Assembly: GCA_023389105.1 (NCBI GenBank)
Contig: JAEWEY010000006.1
Coordinates: 162,217 to 226,216, forward strand
Direction of reading: 5' to 3'
Length of the DNA: 64,000 nt
Origin: Pseudomonadota bacterium
GTDB lineage: Bacteria; Pseudomonadota; Alphaproteobacteria; Sphingomonadales; Sphingomonadaceae
The position numbers and the translations under genes are program-made. Shown piece after piece: positions 18,892 to 26,689 of this stretch. The notes below the pieces were generated by a model, which was not told the origin of the DNA, ran no database searches, and saw nothing but the letters and a program-made list of their open reading frames with translations. Numbering within the stretch: position 1 is the first letter of the stretch; each line of letters opens with the position of its first letter.

Positions 18892-19140
18892 ATGGGTCCG
18901 GCTTACTTCGTCATCGCGATCTTGGGCTGCGCCGATGGCGGCAGCGCCTGCACGCCGGTCGCCACGCTGCAGACAAAGTATGAGAATGAAGCCCGGTGCC
19001 AGGCCGCGGCCGCGCCCGCGCTCGAAGCCAATACGCAATTCGATTTTCCCACGCTGCTGGCGCGTTGTCAGGCTGGCACCGGCGGCGCGGTTGAAGCGCA
19101 GCGCGACCGGAACAATCACGCGCCCGTCCGGCGGGGTTAG
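18892..19140 (+). CDS. Small cysteine-containing protein of unknown function
   Basis: This is an 82-aa protein with a short hydrophobic start (MGPAYFVIAILGCADGGSAC) that is unlikely to be a classical signal peptide. It has four Cys (ILGC, SAC, ARC, LARC) that could pair or bind a metal. The central YENEARCQAAAAPALEANTQFDFPTLLARC looks like a conserved core. I recall similar short unannotated proteins in sphingomonads but no function. It lies directly upstream of the stress-type promoter at 19146 but is not driven by it. Confidence 0.6.
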   Translation: MGPAYFVIAILGCADGGSACTPVATLQTKYENEARCQAAAAPALEANTQFDFPTLLARCQAGTGGAVEAQRDRNNHAPVRRG

Positions 19141-19145
19141 TTTCG

Positions 19146-19170
19146 GGAACCGGGCGTTGCCGCCTCGGTT
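19146..19170 (+). promoter_or_regulatory. EcfG-like general stress response promoter
   Basis: The sequence reads GGAAC (19146-19150), 16 nt, then GGTT (19167-19170). The alphaproteobacterial general-stress sigma factor EcfG recognises GGAAC-N16/17-CGTT, so this matches at all but one base. The predicted transcript would begin near 19177, only a few bases before the ATG of the 45-aa protein at 19180. That mRNA would therefore be nearly leaderless for the small ORF and would carry the SDR gene behind it. Confidence 0.5.
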
Positions 19171-19179
19171 TCCTTCCTC

Positions 19180-19317
19180 ATGAACTCATCCGATCAAAAA
19201 TCGTCGAAGCCCAAGTTCCCGCGCGGCAAATCCAGTGCGGCAGCGCCCGCTCGTCCGAACCAGGCCACCGGCGCTGAGTTCGAGCGTGAAGGGCTCGGCG
19301 TCGCACCAAAGGAGTAA
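19180..19317 (+). CDS. 45-aa hydrophilic small protein
   Basis: This is a 45-codon ORF (ATG 19180, TAA 19315-19317) encoding a Ser/Lys/Pro-rich, probably disordered peptide beginning MNSSDQKSSKPKFPRG and ending GLGVAPKE. It sits 10 nt after an EcfG-like promoter and 5 nt before the SDR gene; CAAAGGAG at its end doubles as the SDR ribosome site. This supports a stress-induced two-gene unit. No domain is recognisable, and the function is unknown. The absence of its own Shine-Dalgarno sequence is the main doubt. Confidence 0.5.
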   Translation: MNSSDQKSSKPKFPRGKSSAAAPARPNQATGAEFEREGLGVAPKE

Positions 19318-19322
19318 GCCTG

Positions 19323-20177
19323 ATGTCCGACCTCGCCGAACCGATGATCCACGAAGATCGCCTTCCCGGTCACGAAAGCAAGTTGGAGCCGAAGCCGGAT
19401 TGGGAGCCCCGATACAAGGGTTCGGGCCGTCTCGAGGGCAAAGTGGCGCTGATCACCGGCGCCGATAGCGGCATCGGCCGGGCGGTTGCGGCGCTGTTCG
19501 CCCGCGAAGGTGCGGACATCGCCATCTCCTACCTTTGCGAACATGACGACGCCGCCGAGACGAAGCGGATCGTCGAAGCGGAAGGCCGGCGCGCCATCAC
19601 TTTGCCCGGCGACCTTGGGGAAAAAGCACTCTGTGAGAATATCGTGCAGCGTACGGTGCGCGAACTCGGACGCCTCGATATTCTGGTGAATAATGCCGGC
19701 GAGCAACATTACGACGAGGATCTGCGGGGTATCACCGAAGATCAGCTGAAGCGCACGTTTCAGACAAACATCTTTGGTATGTTCTTCCTCACGCAAGCTG
19801 CGCTTGATCACCTCGAAGAAGGGTCGGCGATCATCAACTGCACGTCGGAAACGACCTACAAAGGTTCGCCCGGTTTGCTCGATTACAGCTCCACCAAGGG
19901 CGCGATCATGGGGTTTACCCGGTCCCTCGCGCTCAACCTCGTGGACAAGGGCATTCGTGTGAACGGCGTGGCGCCCGGACCGATCTGGACGCCACTCAAC
20001 CCGTCGGGCGGTCAACCGCCGGAGAAGATTCCGGAGTTCGGCAAGGACACGCCGATGGGCCGCCCCGGCCAGCCGAATGAGGTCGCGCCCTGCTTCCTCT
20101 TCCTCGCGTGCGAGGATTCCAGTTACATGACGGGCCAGGTCCTGCATCCCGACGGCGGGAACACCACGTCCAGCTAA
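19323..20177 (+). CDS. SDR family oxidoreductase, general-stress type
   Basis: This is a 284-aa short-chain dehydrogenase with an about 35-residue N-terminal extension (HEDRLPGHESKLEPKPDWEP), typical of the YhdF/YdaD stress-protein-39-like subgroup. The cofactor motif TGADSGIG lies near residue 45, NNAG follows, and the catalytic Ser and YSSTK lie near 175-192. It reduces or oxidises an unknown carbonyl/alcohol with NAD(P). The ribosome site AAAGGAG lies in the end of the upstream 45-aa ORF. The EcfG-like promoter upstream suggests induction under desiccation, osmotic or oxidative stress. Confidence 0.88.
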   Translation: MSDLAEPMIHEDRLPGHESKLEPKPDWEPRYKGSGRLEGKVALITGADSGIGRAVAALFAREGADIAISYLCEHDDAAETKRIVEAEGRRAITLPGDLGEKALCENIVQRTVRELGRLDILVNNAGEQHYDEDLRGITEDQLKRTFQTNIFGMFFLTQAALDHLEEGSAIINCTSETTYKGSPGLLDYSSTKGAIMGFTRSLALNLVDKGIRVNGVAPGPIWTPLNPSGGQPPEKIPEFGKDTPMGRPGQPNEVAPCFLFLACEDSSYMTGQVLHPDGGNTTSS

Positions 20178-20200
20178 TCCGCCAGCAAATTTTCCCAACT

Positions 20201-20231
20201 GTCGGTAAAACAGGCTGGCCATTTTACCGAC
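20201..20231 (+). promoter_or_regulatory. 10-bp inverted repeat, candidate enhancer (PspF-type) site
   Basis: The arms GTCGGTAAAA (20201-20210) and TTTTACCGAC (20222-20231) are perfect and 11 nt apart. The centre is about 83 nt upstream of the predicted start of the sigma-54 promoter at 20274, where bacterial enhancer-binding proteins such as PspF normally bind. It lies immediately after the SDR stop, so it could also act as a weak terminator, but there is no T-run after it. Confidence 0.55.
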
Positions 20232-20271
20232 GAACACCGACGCCTCACTGAAAAACAACGACAATTTTCAA

Positions 20272-20290
20272 TTGGCACGCCCCGTGCATT
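20272..20290 (+). promoter_or_regulatory. Sigma-54 (RpoN) promoter
   Basis: TTGGCACGCCCCGTGCAT carries the invariant GG (20274-20275) and GC (20286-20287) exactly 10 nt apart. It agrees closely with the -24/-12 consensus TGGCAC-N5-TTGCA, differing mainly by G for T in the -12 box. Predicted transcription starts near 20299, ahead of the 35-aa peptide and pspC. In other proteobacteria phage-shock operons are sigma-54/PspF dependent, which fits the downstream gene. Confidence 0.75.
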
Positions 20291-20344
20291 GTATCTGGCA
20301 TGGGCCCGATGGTCGGGTCCGGGAATACAATAAGGGGATTACCA

Positions 20345-20452
20345 ATGTTCGCTTCGCTGTTTGCCGCTCGTGAGACTGCCAGCCTTTTCGCCGGTGCTTT
20401 CATTTCCGCGATGCTGCTCGTCTCTGCCGCGACTTCGCTGCCGATCGCCTAA
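20345..20452 (+). CDS. 35-aa hydrophobic peptide in the psp-type unit
   Basis: This is a 36-codon ORF with a clear ribosome site (AAGGGG, 8 nt before ATG 20345). It encodes a single predicted membrane helix (ASLFAGAFISAMLLVSAATS) preceded by MFASLFAARET and ending TSLPIA. It lies between the sigma-54 promoter and pspC, 22 nt before the latter. The position suggests an envelope-stress peptide, perhaps a tiny partner of PspC, but I know of no characterised homologue. Confidence 0.6.
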   Translation: MFASLFAARETASLFAGAFISAMLLVSAATSLPIA

Positions 20453-20474
20453 TTGCTACGCGAGGAAGCACGCA

Positions 20475-20660
20475 ATGAATGGACGTTTCCTGATCAACCG
20501 CGCCGACGCAAAGGTGATGGGCGTCGCCGCCGGGATCGCCGATTACTCGGGCATCGATCCCACGATCGTCCGGCTGGTGCTGGTGGGCCTGACCCTCCTG
20601 ACCGGGCCGGTAATGGTTTTCTTCTACGTACTAACGGGGCTGCTCGCGCCGCGCCAATAG
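20475..20660 (+). CDS. pspC: PspC domain protein
   Basis: This 61-aa protein consists almost wholly of a PspC domain: FLINRADAKVMGVAAGIADYSGIDPTIVR followed by one transmembrane helix (LVLVGLTLLTGPVMVFFYVL). PspC senses envelope stress and activates the phage-shock response in enterobacteria. ATG 20475 is preferred over longer in-frame starts because GAGGAA precedes it and the domain starts there. It lacks the cytoplasmic C-terminal extension of E. coli PspC, and no pspA, pspB or pspF lies in the window. Confidence 0.85.
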   Translation: MNGRFLINRADAKVMGVAAGIADYSGIDPTIVRLVLVGLTLLTGPVMVFFYVLTGLLAPRQ

Positions 20661-20707
20661 GCGCGAGCCGCTCTTTCATCCTTTCCGCGTCCCGGCCATC
20701 CTAGGCC

Positions 20708-21139
20708 GTGACCGCCACCAAAGGACTCGACCGCTTCATCGAAGCGCAGAGAAGCGCCATCGAGGCGGCGCTCGCCGAACTTCAAGCCGGCCAAAAACAA
20801 ACGCACTGGATGTGGTTCGTCTTCCCGCAAATCCATGGTCTCGGCCGCAGCTCGACGGCTCAATTCTTCGCGATCTCTTCCCTCGAGGAGGCCAGGGCAT
20901 ATTTGGCCCACCCGATACTGGGCCCACGTCTTCGCCAATGCACTGCCGCCGTCTTGCCCTGGGCAGGCGAACGCAGCGCCGCGGCCATCTTCGGCGAGGT
21001 GGACGCGTTGAAATTCCATTCATGCATGACGCTGTTCGACTATGTTGCGCGTCACGATGTGTTCGAGCGTGCGCTAAGGGCTTTTTACGGTAGCGCTGCC
21101 GATGAGGCGACACTCGCTTTGCTCTCCCAGCAGCGCTAA
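20708..21139 (+). CDS. DUF1810 family protein
   Basis: This 143-aa soluble protein has the DUF1810 pattern: LDRFIEAQ at the N-terminus, QKQTHWMWFVFPQIHGLGRS near residue 30, YLAHPILGPRL and FGEVDALKFHSCMTLF. The family fold is helical; function is unknown. Translation seems to start at GTG 20708, the only start before the conserved FIEAQ block. It may belong to the same transcription unit as pspC (47 nt gap). Confidence 0.88.
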   Translation: MTATKGLDRFIEAQRSAIEAALAELQAGQKQTHWMWFVFPQIHGLGRSSTAQFFAISSLEEARAYLAHPILGPRLRQCTAAVLPWAGERSAAAIFGEVDALKFHSCMTLFDYVARHDVFERALRAFYGSAADEATLALLSQQR

Positions 21140-21172
21140 TCAACGGTCGTTCAGCCGAGTTTGGAGATCGCC

Positions 21173-21694
21173 ATGCGCAAGCTTCTCTTCGCAATCGCCG
21201 CCACCAGCATCCTGTCTTCGCCAGCGCTGGCCGCGCTCAAGGTTGGCAGCAAGGCCCCCAACATTGAAACTGTCGGCGCGGTCGGTGGCAAGGAATTCAA
21301 GCTCAACCTCGCTGAGCAGCTGCGCAAAGGGCCGGTCGTTCTTTACTTCTTCCCGAAGGCGTTCACCTCGGGCTGCACTGCGGAGGCTCATGCGTTCAGC
21401 GAAGCAATCGGCGACTTCAAGAATGCCGGCGCACAGGTCATCGGCATGTCCGCTGACAATATTGCGACGCTTAAGGACTTCTCGGTCAAAGAATGTCGCA
21501 GCGCCTTCCCGGTCGCGACGGCAACCCCGGCAACTCAAAAAGCGTATGACGTTGCTTGGGCCGCACACCCCGGAATCACTACCCGCACGTCCTATGTGAT
21601 CGACCGAACCGGCAAGATCGTCATGGTCCATGACGACTTGGATTTCAGCAAGCACGTCGCTCAGACTTTGGCCGCAGTTAAAACGCTCAAATAG
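21173..21694 (+). CDS. Exported peroxiredoxin (AhpC/TSA, BCP-like)
   Basis: This 173-aa protein has a Sec signal peptide (MRKLLFAIAATSILSSPALA) and a thioredoxin-fold peroxiredoxin domain. The peroxidatic Cys lies in FPKAFTSGCTAEAHAF near residue 70; a second Cys (VKECRSAF) about 45 residues later may be the resolving one. It should reduce peroxides in the periplasm, the electron donor being unknown. The Shine-Dalgarno GGAG lies 7 nt before ATG 21173. A stem-loop follows the stop. Confidence 0.85.
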   Translation: MRKLLFAIAATSILSSPALAALKVGSKAPNIETVGAVGGKEFKLNLAEQLRKGPVVLYFFPKAFTSGCTAEAHAFSEAIGDFKNAGAQVIGMSADNIATLKDFSVKECRSAFPVATATPATQKAYDVAWAAHPGITTRTSYVIDRTGKIVMVHDDLDFSKHVAQTLAAVKTLK

Positions 21695-21715
21695 TAGCAA
21701 CTAACGTGCTGAATT

Positions 21716-21733
21716 GTGGAACAAAGGTTCCAC
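21716..21733 (+). terminator. Stem-loop after the peroxiredoxin gene
   Basis: GTGGAAC and GTTCCAC pair perfectly around an AAAG loop, 21 nt after the peroxiredoxin stop, followed 9 nt later by TTTTT. This is a weak-to-moderate intrinsic terminator. The rest of the 155-nt gap up to 21850 is AT-rich (TTAACTTAACGTAATTCAG) and probably holds the promoter of the next gene. Confidence 0.5.
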
Positions 21734-21849
21734 CATCTGGCATTTTTCTAGGGAAAACATTAACTTAACGTAATTCAGTTCGGCGCTCTTTGCGCTCCGT
21801 TTGGCGCCGCGGGTGGCACTTGGCCGCTTATGGACGGTTGTTTCCAATT

Positions 21850-22821
21850 ATGAGGAAAACCAACCACTACGCACGGTCCAGCGCCCTCCCCGCGATTGCC
21901 GCGGCCCTGGCGCTTTCTTCAACCCCGCTGTTTGCGCAGGAAGCACAGCCGGTAACGGAGCCTGTTCCGCAGGTGACCCCGCCGCCGCCCACAATGGACG
22001 CGGCGCCGACGCCGGAGGCCGCCACTCCGGCAACGGACGCCGCCGAGCCGACGACGGCTGCTAAGCCTGCGGTGGTCGCTGCGACGCCGGTGAAACGAGC
22101 AACGCGCACGGCCACCGCTAAGCCTGTCGCGACCAGGTCCGCGCCGGTTCGCACGGCCAATACGCAGGTTCCCGCGCGGCCTACCGCGGTGGGTCAGTCC
22201 GCTGCGCCAATGACTGCACCCGTGACTGAACCGGCGGCTACGCCAATTGCCGAACCTTCACCCGCTCCGGCAGCGCCGGCCACGGCTCAGGCCACGCCAC
22301 CGGCAAAGAATGGCAGCGAAGTTCCGGTTATTGCCGGCGGTGCCTTGGCGCTTCTCGCCTTGGGTGGAGGCGCTTTCGCCATCGCACGTCGTCGCCGTGA
22401 AGAAGACGAGAACGTGTGGGTCGACGAACAGGCAATGGCGGACGACCGTGCCGAATTCGCCGAACCGGTCCGCGACGAAACCGTGATCGAGCCGATCGAG
22501 CACGAGCAGCCGAAGATCGTCGCGCCTGCCGCGTCGGCCTTTAGCTGGGGCAATGTTCAGGCTCGTCCGGCGGCCTCCACGTCACAGCCAACTCAGGCTA
22601 CGGCTGACGATGACCGCATGCCGGGTGAAAGCTGGGTCGATCGCGCTTATCGCGGCCCGACCCCGAACAACCCATCGGCTTCACTCCGTAATCGACTCAA
22701 GCGCGCCGCTTTCTTCGACAAGCGCGAGCGCGAGGTCGCCGCGGGGACCGCGGAGCCGGTCGACATGGGCGCCGGCTTGCCCGAGGCCATGATCGATGAG
22801 CGCGAGCGCGAACTCGCTTAA
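21850..22821 (+). CDS. Pro/Ala/Thr-rich membrane-anchored protein
   Basis: This 323-aa protein has a signal peptide (ending LFAQ), a roughly 140-residue Pro/Ala/Thr/Val-rich low-complexity region that would sit in the periplasm, one membrane helix (VPVIAGGALALLALGGGAFAI near residue 165-185) followed by RRRREEDE, and an acidic cytoplasmic tail. The layout resembles an envelope-spanning scaffold. I recall comparable sphingomonad proteins without function. ATG 21850 is chosen because it starts the signal peptide; the upstream in-frame start would bury it. Confidence 0.65.
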   Translation: MRKTNHYARSSALPAIAAALALSSTPLFAQEAQPVTEPVPQVTPPPPTMDAAPTPEAATPATDAAEPTTAAKPAVVAATPVKRATRTATAKPVATRSAPVRTANTQVPARPTAVGQSAAPMTAPVTEPAATPIAEPSPAPAAPATAQATPPAKNGSEVPVIAGGALALLALGGGAFAIARRRREEDENVWVDEQAMADDRAEFAEPVRDETVIEPIEHEQPKIVAPAASAFSWGNVQARPAASTSQPTQATADDDRMPGESWVDRAYRGPTPNNPSASLRNRLKRAAFFDKREREVAAGTAEPVDMGAGLPEAMIDERERELA

Positions 22822-22971
22822 CCAAATTGATTTCCTGAAAGGACGTGGGCGCCGCTCGATTTTTTCGGGCGGCGTCTGCGCGTTTGGCCACTGCGATCTT
22901 AACCTTTTCTCAGCATCATCGGCGCATGAAGCGGGCTGCAAATACGCAGCACATCGCGAGGGGTCCGATTC

Positions 22972-24405
22972 ATGGGAGCGCCGGGTTCAGGCACCAAAGC
23001 GGCTGACCAGCCGTCCGCAGAAGCTTTGCTGACGGCGTTCAAGAAGATCGACGCGGCCGAACGCCGCCGCCACGCGAGTGTCCTGAATTACTGGCTCTCG
23101 ATTCGCGGCGACAAGGAATTTCCACCGCTGCATGACCTCGACCCGCTCGAGCTGTCGGACGCCGGCCCTCAGTCTATCCTGATGGAGCTGATCAGCGGCG
23201 GTCACGATGCGGAAATCCGCCACATGGGCGAAGCGCTGCGCGGGGACGACTGGCCCGAGCGGATCATGGACGCCGACCAGCCGTCGGTCCTCTCCTGCAT
23301 CGCCAAGAAATTGCCAATCGTCGCCATCTCCCGCGATTTCCTCGCGTTCGAAGACGAATTCGACGCCGGGGACGGTCCAACCCGTTGCTGGGTGACACTG
23401 TTGCCGCTCAGCGCCGGTGGTGCCTGGGTCGACTATGTCTATGGCCTCGTCAGCCTCGAAGGTCCCGCCGCCAAGGCGGCAAAGCCGAGCAAGGCGAAGA
23501 AGACCCCCGATCCGGCGCAGGAGATCGCGCCCGAAGTCATCGACGATGTCGAAGAGACATCCGCCGCGGTTGATGAGCCGATCTCTCGAGTGTCCGAATT
23601 CGAGGTTGCCGCCGAGGAATCGGAAGCCGCCGTCGAGCAAGTTGAGGACGTCATGTCCGAATCAGCGCCAGAACCGTTCGACGCTGTCGACGATTATGAA
23701 GAGCCATCGTCGTCCCGCGCGGCAAGGGCGGCGCCCGGCTTTTCCAAGCTGCTCGATAGCATCGCCGGCCTGACCGGCTTCTACGGCAGTCAGCCGGTCA
23801 AGGTTGAGCCGGTCATCGACACGGCGGACCAGACTTCGGATTATCCCGAAGTCGATGAGCCCGTTGCGGAAGAACCAGCCGCCGAAGAATCCGCCGCGGA
23901 GGAAGCTGTGGCTCAGGAACCAGTGGCCGAAGAGCACGCCTTCGAACCCGAACCGGAACCTCAACCAGAAGAGGTCGCCGTCGCCGAAGAGCCGGCGCAG
24001 CCAGTTACCGAATCACCGACCAGAGCATCGGAGGGATCATTGAAGAACAAGCTAGCCGACGTGCGCACCAAGGCAGACGAGGCCCGCCTCGCCAAGATCC
24101 GCGCCAACACCGCGCTCTATGAGGGGCTTAGCGCCGCCTATGACTTCGCCCTCGACGCGGAAGAGACGCCTGAAGAATATCTCAAGCTCGTCGAGGCGCA
24201 GGGACTGAAAATCCAATTGCGTTCGCCGATGAAGCCGGTCGTCAAGCTGGCCTTCGAGGGCATGTGCGACGACATGACGATCAAGCAGCTTGAGGCTGTC
24301 CTGGCGTGGGCGTTCGACGAAGAACTGCCGCGCGGCACGCTCGCCGAGCGAATCGATTCGGCCGGCGGCATCAGCCAGATCCTTAACGAGAAGAAGGCGG
24401 CGTAA
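22972..24405 (+). CDS. PAS_5-like domain protein with long acidic linker
   Basis: This is a 477-aa protein. Residues 20-160 (LNYWLSIRGDKEFPPLHDLDPLELSD, then CWVTLLPLS) resemble the PAS_5-type sensory domain common in alphaproteobacteria. Residues 160-355 are an Asp/Glu/Pro/Ala-rich disordered linker with EPAAEE-like repeats. The C-terminal 120 residues, starting NKLADVRTKADEARLAK, are helical and look like a separate conserved domain. No catalytic domain is present, so it is probably an adaptor or structural regulator. GAGGGG precedes the ATG. Confidence 0.6.
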   Translation: MGAPGSGTKAADQPSAEALLTAFKKIDAAERRRHASVLNYWLSIRGDKEFPPLHDLDPLELSDAGPQSILMELISGGHDAEIRHMGEALRGDDWPERIMDADQPSVLSCIAKKLPIVAISRDFLAFEDEFDAGDGPTRCWVTLLPLSAGGAWVDYVYGLVSLEGPAAKAAKPSKAKKTPDPAQEIAPEVIDDVEETSAAVDEPISRVSEFEVAAEESEAAVEQVEDVMSESAPEPFDAVDDYEEPSSSRAARAAPGFSKLLDSIAGLTGFYGSQPVKVEPVIDTADQTSDYPEVDEPVAEEPAAEESAAEEAVAQEPVAEEHAFEPEPEPQPEEVAVAEEPAQPVTESPTRASEGSLKNKLADVRTKADEARLAKIRANTALYEGLSAAYDFALDAEETPEEYLKLVEAQGLKIQLRSPMKPVVKLAFEGMCDDMTIKQLEAVLAWAFDEELPRGTLAERIDSAGGISQILNEKKAA

Positions 24406-24416
24406 GCGCCGCCTTC
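24393..24416 (+). terminator. Terminator-like hairpin overlapping the PAS-protein stop
   Basis: GAAGGCGGCG and CGCCGCCTTC form a perfect 10-bp stem with loop TAAG; the stop codon TAA is in the loop. It is followed by GCTTCTTTC. It can work as a terminator for the plus-strand gene. Confidence 0.6.
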
Positions 24417-24433
24417 GCTTCTTTCGACAGAAA

Positions 24434-24457
24434 GTAAAAAGAGCCGCTTAGGCGGCT
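24434..24457 (-). terminator. Intrinsic terminator of the PilZ gene
   Basis: Read on the minus strand, AGCCGC-CTAA-GCGGCT forms a 6-bp stem whose loop contains the PilZ stop codon, followed by CTTTTTACTTT. It faces the plus-strand terminator 20 nt away, so the two convergent genes each end in a hairpin with the stop codon in its loop. Confidence 0.6.
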
Positions 24458-24927
24458 TTCGAATCCTCACCGAGGCGAAGGCCCTCGACCACTGCGTCCA
24501 CCGCGCATTTGCGCGAGAGGTCGGCAAGAATGGCGATCTGCGTATCGTCTGCCGCCCGGGCGAGTCGGTTGGCCCGCGTCGCAATGCTGCGCAGCTCGGC
24601 GATCGCGCTGTCGGGCAACCGCTGCTGGTCCGCCAGCAATCGATCGAATACCGCTTGTGAGAGCGGCCGTTCAAACTCCAGGCCGATGAACTCCTGGCAG
24701 TGCCAGGCCACGCGGCAGAACTGCGTTTCGAGCCCGGCGATGTTGAGCCAGACCCAGCTGTCGTTCTCGACGTTCGAAGTGCACTCGACCCGGCAGCCCT
24801 TGATCGACATGTCGATTACCCGAGCGCGAACACGGCTCTTCGTGCCGTCGCGCATTGTCGCGTTCAATCGAAGCGCCAGCCGGTCTGCGCTGCGGCGTTC
24901 GGGCTGGGTTTTTGAAGCTTGAGCCAT
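24448..24927 (-). CDS. PilZ domain protein
   Basis: This 159-aa protein has an N-terminal PilZ domain (residues about 10-95): RRSADRLALRLNATMRDG, then RVIDMSIKGCRVECTS and a late GLEFERPL. The canonical c-di-GMP motif is RxxxR then D/NxSxxG; here RRSADR and DMSIKG are present, so c-di-GMP binding is plausible. The C-terminal 60 residues form a helical tail. No partner gene is adjacent. ATG 24927 has AAGGGG upstream. Confidence 0.75.
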   Translation of the reverse strand: MAQASKTQPERRSADRLALRLNATMRDGTKSRVRARVIDMSIKGCRVECTSNVENDSWVWLNIAGLETQFCRVAWHCQEFIGLEFERPLSQAVFDRLLADQQRLPDSAIAELRSIATRANRLARAADDTQIAILADLSRKCAVDAVVEGLRLGEDSKAA

Positions 24928-25018
24928 GGATGCATACCCCTTGGCTCCATTTTGGTCTTTCAATGGTGAACAAATAGTATGTCGAGGCGGGCGAATAACG
25001 CCCGCCCCGAGTAGGTGC

Positions 25019-25426
25019 TTAGCGGACCTGGACGCGGACCACGGGCCGCACCCATCCGCGAGCCAGCGGCGCATATTTCAACCGCACCTCGGAGACATCT
25101 CGCGCGGCGCCGCGAAGATCCAGGTTCCGCGTGCAGGTGCCCGCGCGCATCAGGCTGCGAGTCCCGATATCCTGGTGACCGCCGTTGCGGAAACGGACAT
25201 CGACGTCGCGCATCTGGATCGGGCCACCGAACACGCAAACCCGCATCTGCCGATACCGGGCAGTGCCCGGCACGCGGATCGAGTCCGTATCGCGCCCGTC
25301 GACCGTCTCCACGGCGATTGTCCGCCAATTGTTCGAATGCTGATTGTTCCAGCGCTGCGCATCGGCGGGAGCCGCGGCAGCGACCGCGGCCAAGGTAGCG
25401 GCGCCGAGCATCAGGGTGCGTGTCAT
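25019..25426 (-). CDS. Secreted protein of unknown function (DUF2541-like pattern)
   Basis: This 135-aa protein has a signal peptide (MTRTLMLGAATLAAVAAAAPADA) and an all-beta-looking mature part with the order VDGRDTDSIRVPG, MRVCVFGGPIQMRDVDVRF, GTCTRNLDLRG and EVRLKYAPL. This order resembles the DUF2541 family of small periplasmic proteins, but I would not insist on it. Two Cys could form a disulfide. GGAG lies before ATG 25426. It is monocistronic. Confidence 0.6.
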   Translation of the reverse strand: MTRTLMLGAATLAAVAAAAPADAQRWNNQHSNNWRTIAVETVDGRDTDSIRVPGTARYRQMRVCVFGGPIQMRDVDVRFRNGGHQDIGTRSLMRAGTCTRNLDLRGAARDVSEVRLKYAPLARGWVRPVVRVQVR

Positions 25427-25538
25427 CGTATGTCTCCTTGCATTCACTGACACCCGAACGGGTACGCCCCCTAGGCTGTTGCCCCGCTGAACCCCCGATT
25501 CATCTCACCTCAACGAAAGTTAAGGTTGTCGGGGCTGC

Positions 25539-26591
25539 TCAGCCGCACACGGCGCGATCGCCGGTCGAGTATAAGCGGCTGATCGTCGAGGTCGGCGAGG
25601 TGCTGATGGCAACCGCTTCAGAGCCGCAGCGCCGCAGCTGGAACCGGACCTTGCGTGAGTGAAAGTCCAGCGAGACCCGGCGAAAGGTTTCCAACAGATC
25701 GGTACCGAGGAGCAAGGCCGGCTCGTCATTCACGCCGAAGACGGTGAACGGCGGCACATCGGCGAATGCGAGAGGCACGTTGCCGAGCGTGACCGAGCCA
25801 AGCTTCAGCTCGCGGATCGTACCCAGTTGCAGGTCGACCGTCTTGCCCGTCACCCCCGTTGCCGCAACCGTCCAAACCTTTTGGTTGCGGCTGGACTTCA
25901 GCAGCTTGTCGCGCAGCGCAATGTTGCCGATCGATATTTCCGAGCCGGTGTCGATGATCGCATTGAGCCGCAGGCCGCCGGCGCGCACTTCTGTCAGGAT
26001 AAGTTGCCCGCGTTGCCGCTTGGCGGTGATGACGATCTCGTCTGGGTAACGCGGCGGCGGCTTTGCGGCGTCCTCGACCTTGATGACGCGCGCATCGAAA
26101 TCCAGCATCAGCCGCTGCCGAACCAGTGCATCGATGCCGATCATGCCATCGCCGCCCAGATTGGCTTCGCTAAGCGCCGGTAACTCGAGATTGGTAATGG
26201 TGCTCGGGCCCAACGTCAGCGACGCGACCGTGACCCGGTCGACCACATTACGGTCGGTGATGGCATTCAGCAGTACTGGCGTTCCTGCCGGGAGCTGCAG
26301 GTCGCGGGCGAGGCGCAGGCCAACGGCGGATGTATCGGCGCCGCTGTCGACCACGAAATGATACGGGCCGCGTCCATTGACGCGGACCTCGACGGTCATC
26401 CGCGTTTCGACCTTGCGGGCGTTGACCTCATCGCCGCCGATCTGGAGTCCGTTGTCGATCACTGCCGGCGGGAGCGGCGCCATCGTGGACGGTCCCGGCG
26501 GTGCGGGGCGCGGCTTCCCGACAGGCGGAGGCGCGGCGGATGCAACTCCCCAGGATATCAGCGCCAAACCACAGGCCCGGCCGAAGCGCAC
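25539..26591 (-). CDS. Retropepsin-like aspartyl protease, exported
   Basis: This 350-aa protein has a signal peptide and two aspartyl-protease half-repeats: FVVDSGADTSAVG near residue 80 and AIIDTGSEISIG near residue 215. Each is followed by a hydrophobic flap-like stretch. The single-chain, double-D[ST]G layout is that of bacterial pepsin/retropepsin-like proteins. Between the halves lies IVITAKRQRGQL. Substrate is unknown. Start GTG 26591 gives a signal peptide; downstream alternatives would remove it. Confidence 0.78.
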   Translation of the reverse strand: MRFGRACGLALISWGVASAAPPPVGKPRPAPPGPSTMAPLPPAVIDNGLQIGGDEVNARKVETRMTVEVRVNGRGPYHFVVDSGADTSAVGLRLARDLQLPAGTPVLLNAITDRNVVDRVTVASLTLGPSTITNLELPALSEANLGGDGMIGIDALVRQRLMLDFDARVIKVEDAAKPPPRYPDEIVITAKRQRGQLILTEVRAGGLRLNAIIDTGSEISIGNIALRDKLLKSSRNQKVWTVAATGVTGKTVDLQLGTIRELKLGSVTLGNVPLAFADVPPFTVFGVNDEPALLLGTDLLETFRRVSLDFHSRKVRFQLRRCGSEAVAISTSPTSTISRLYSTGDRAVCG

Positions 26592-26689
26592 GCCACCTCC
26601 CGTTTCAGCGAACCCTAAACAGCTACGCCGACCGAAATTGGTCGCCTAGCCTTATCCGATGGGCAGCCGCCGCTTTCGACAGGCGGCTG

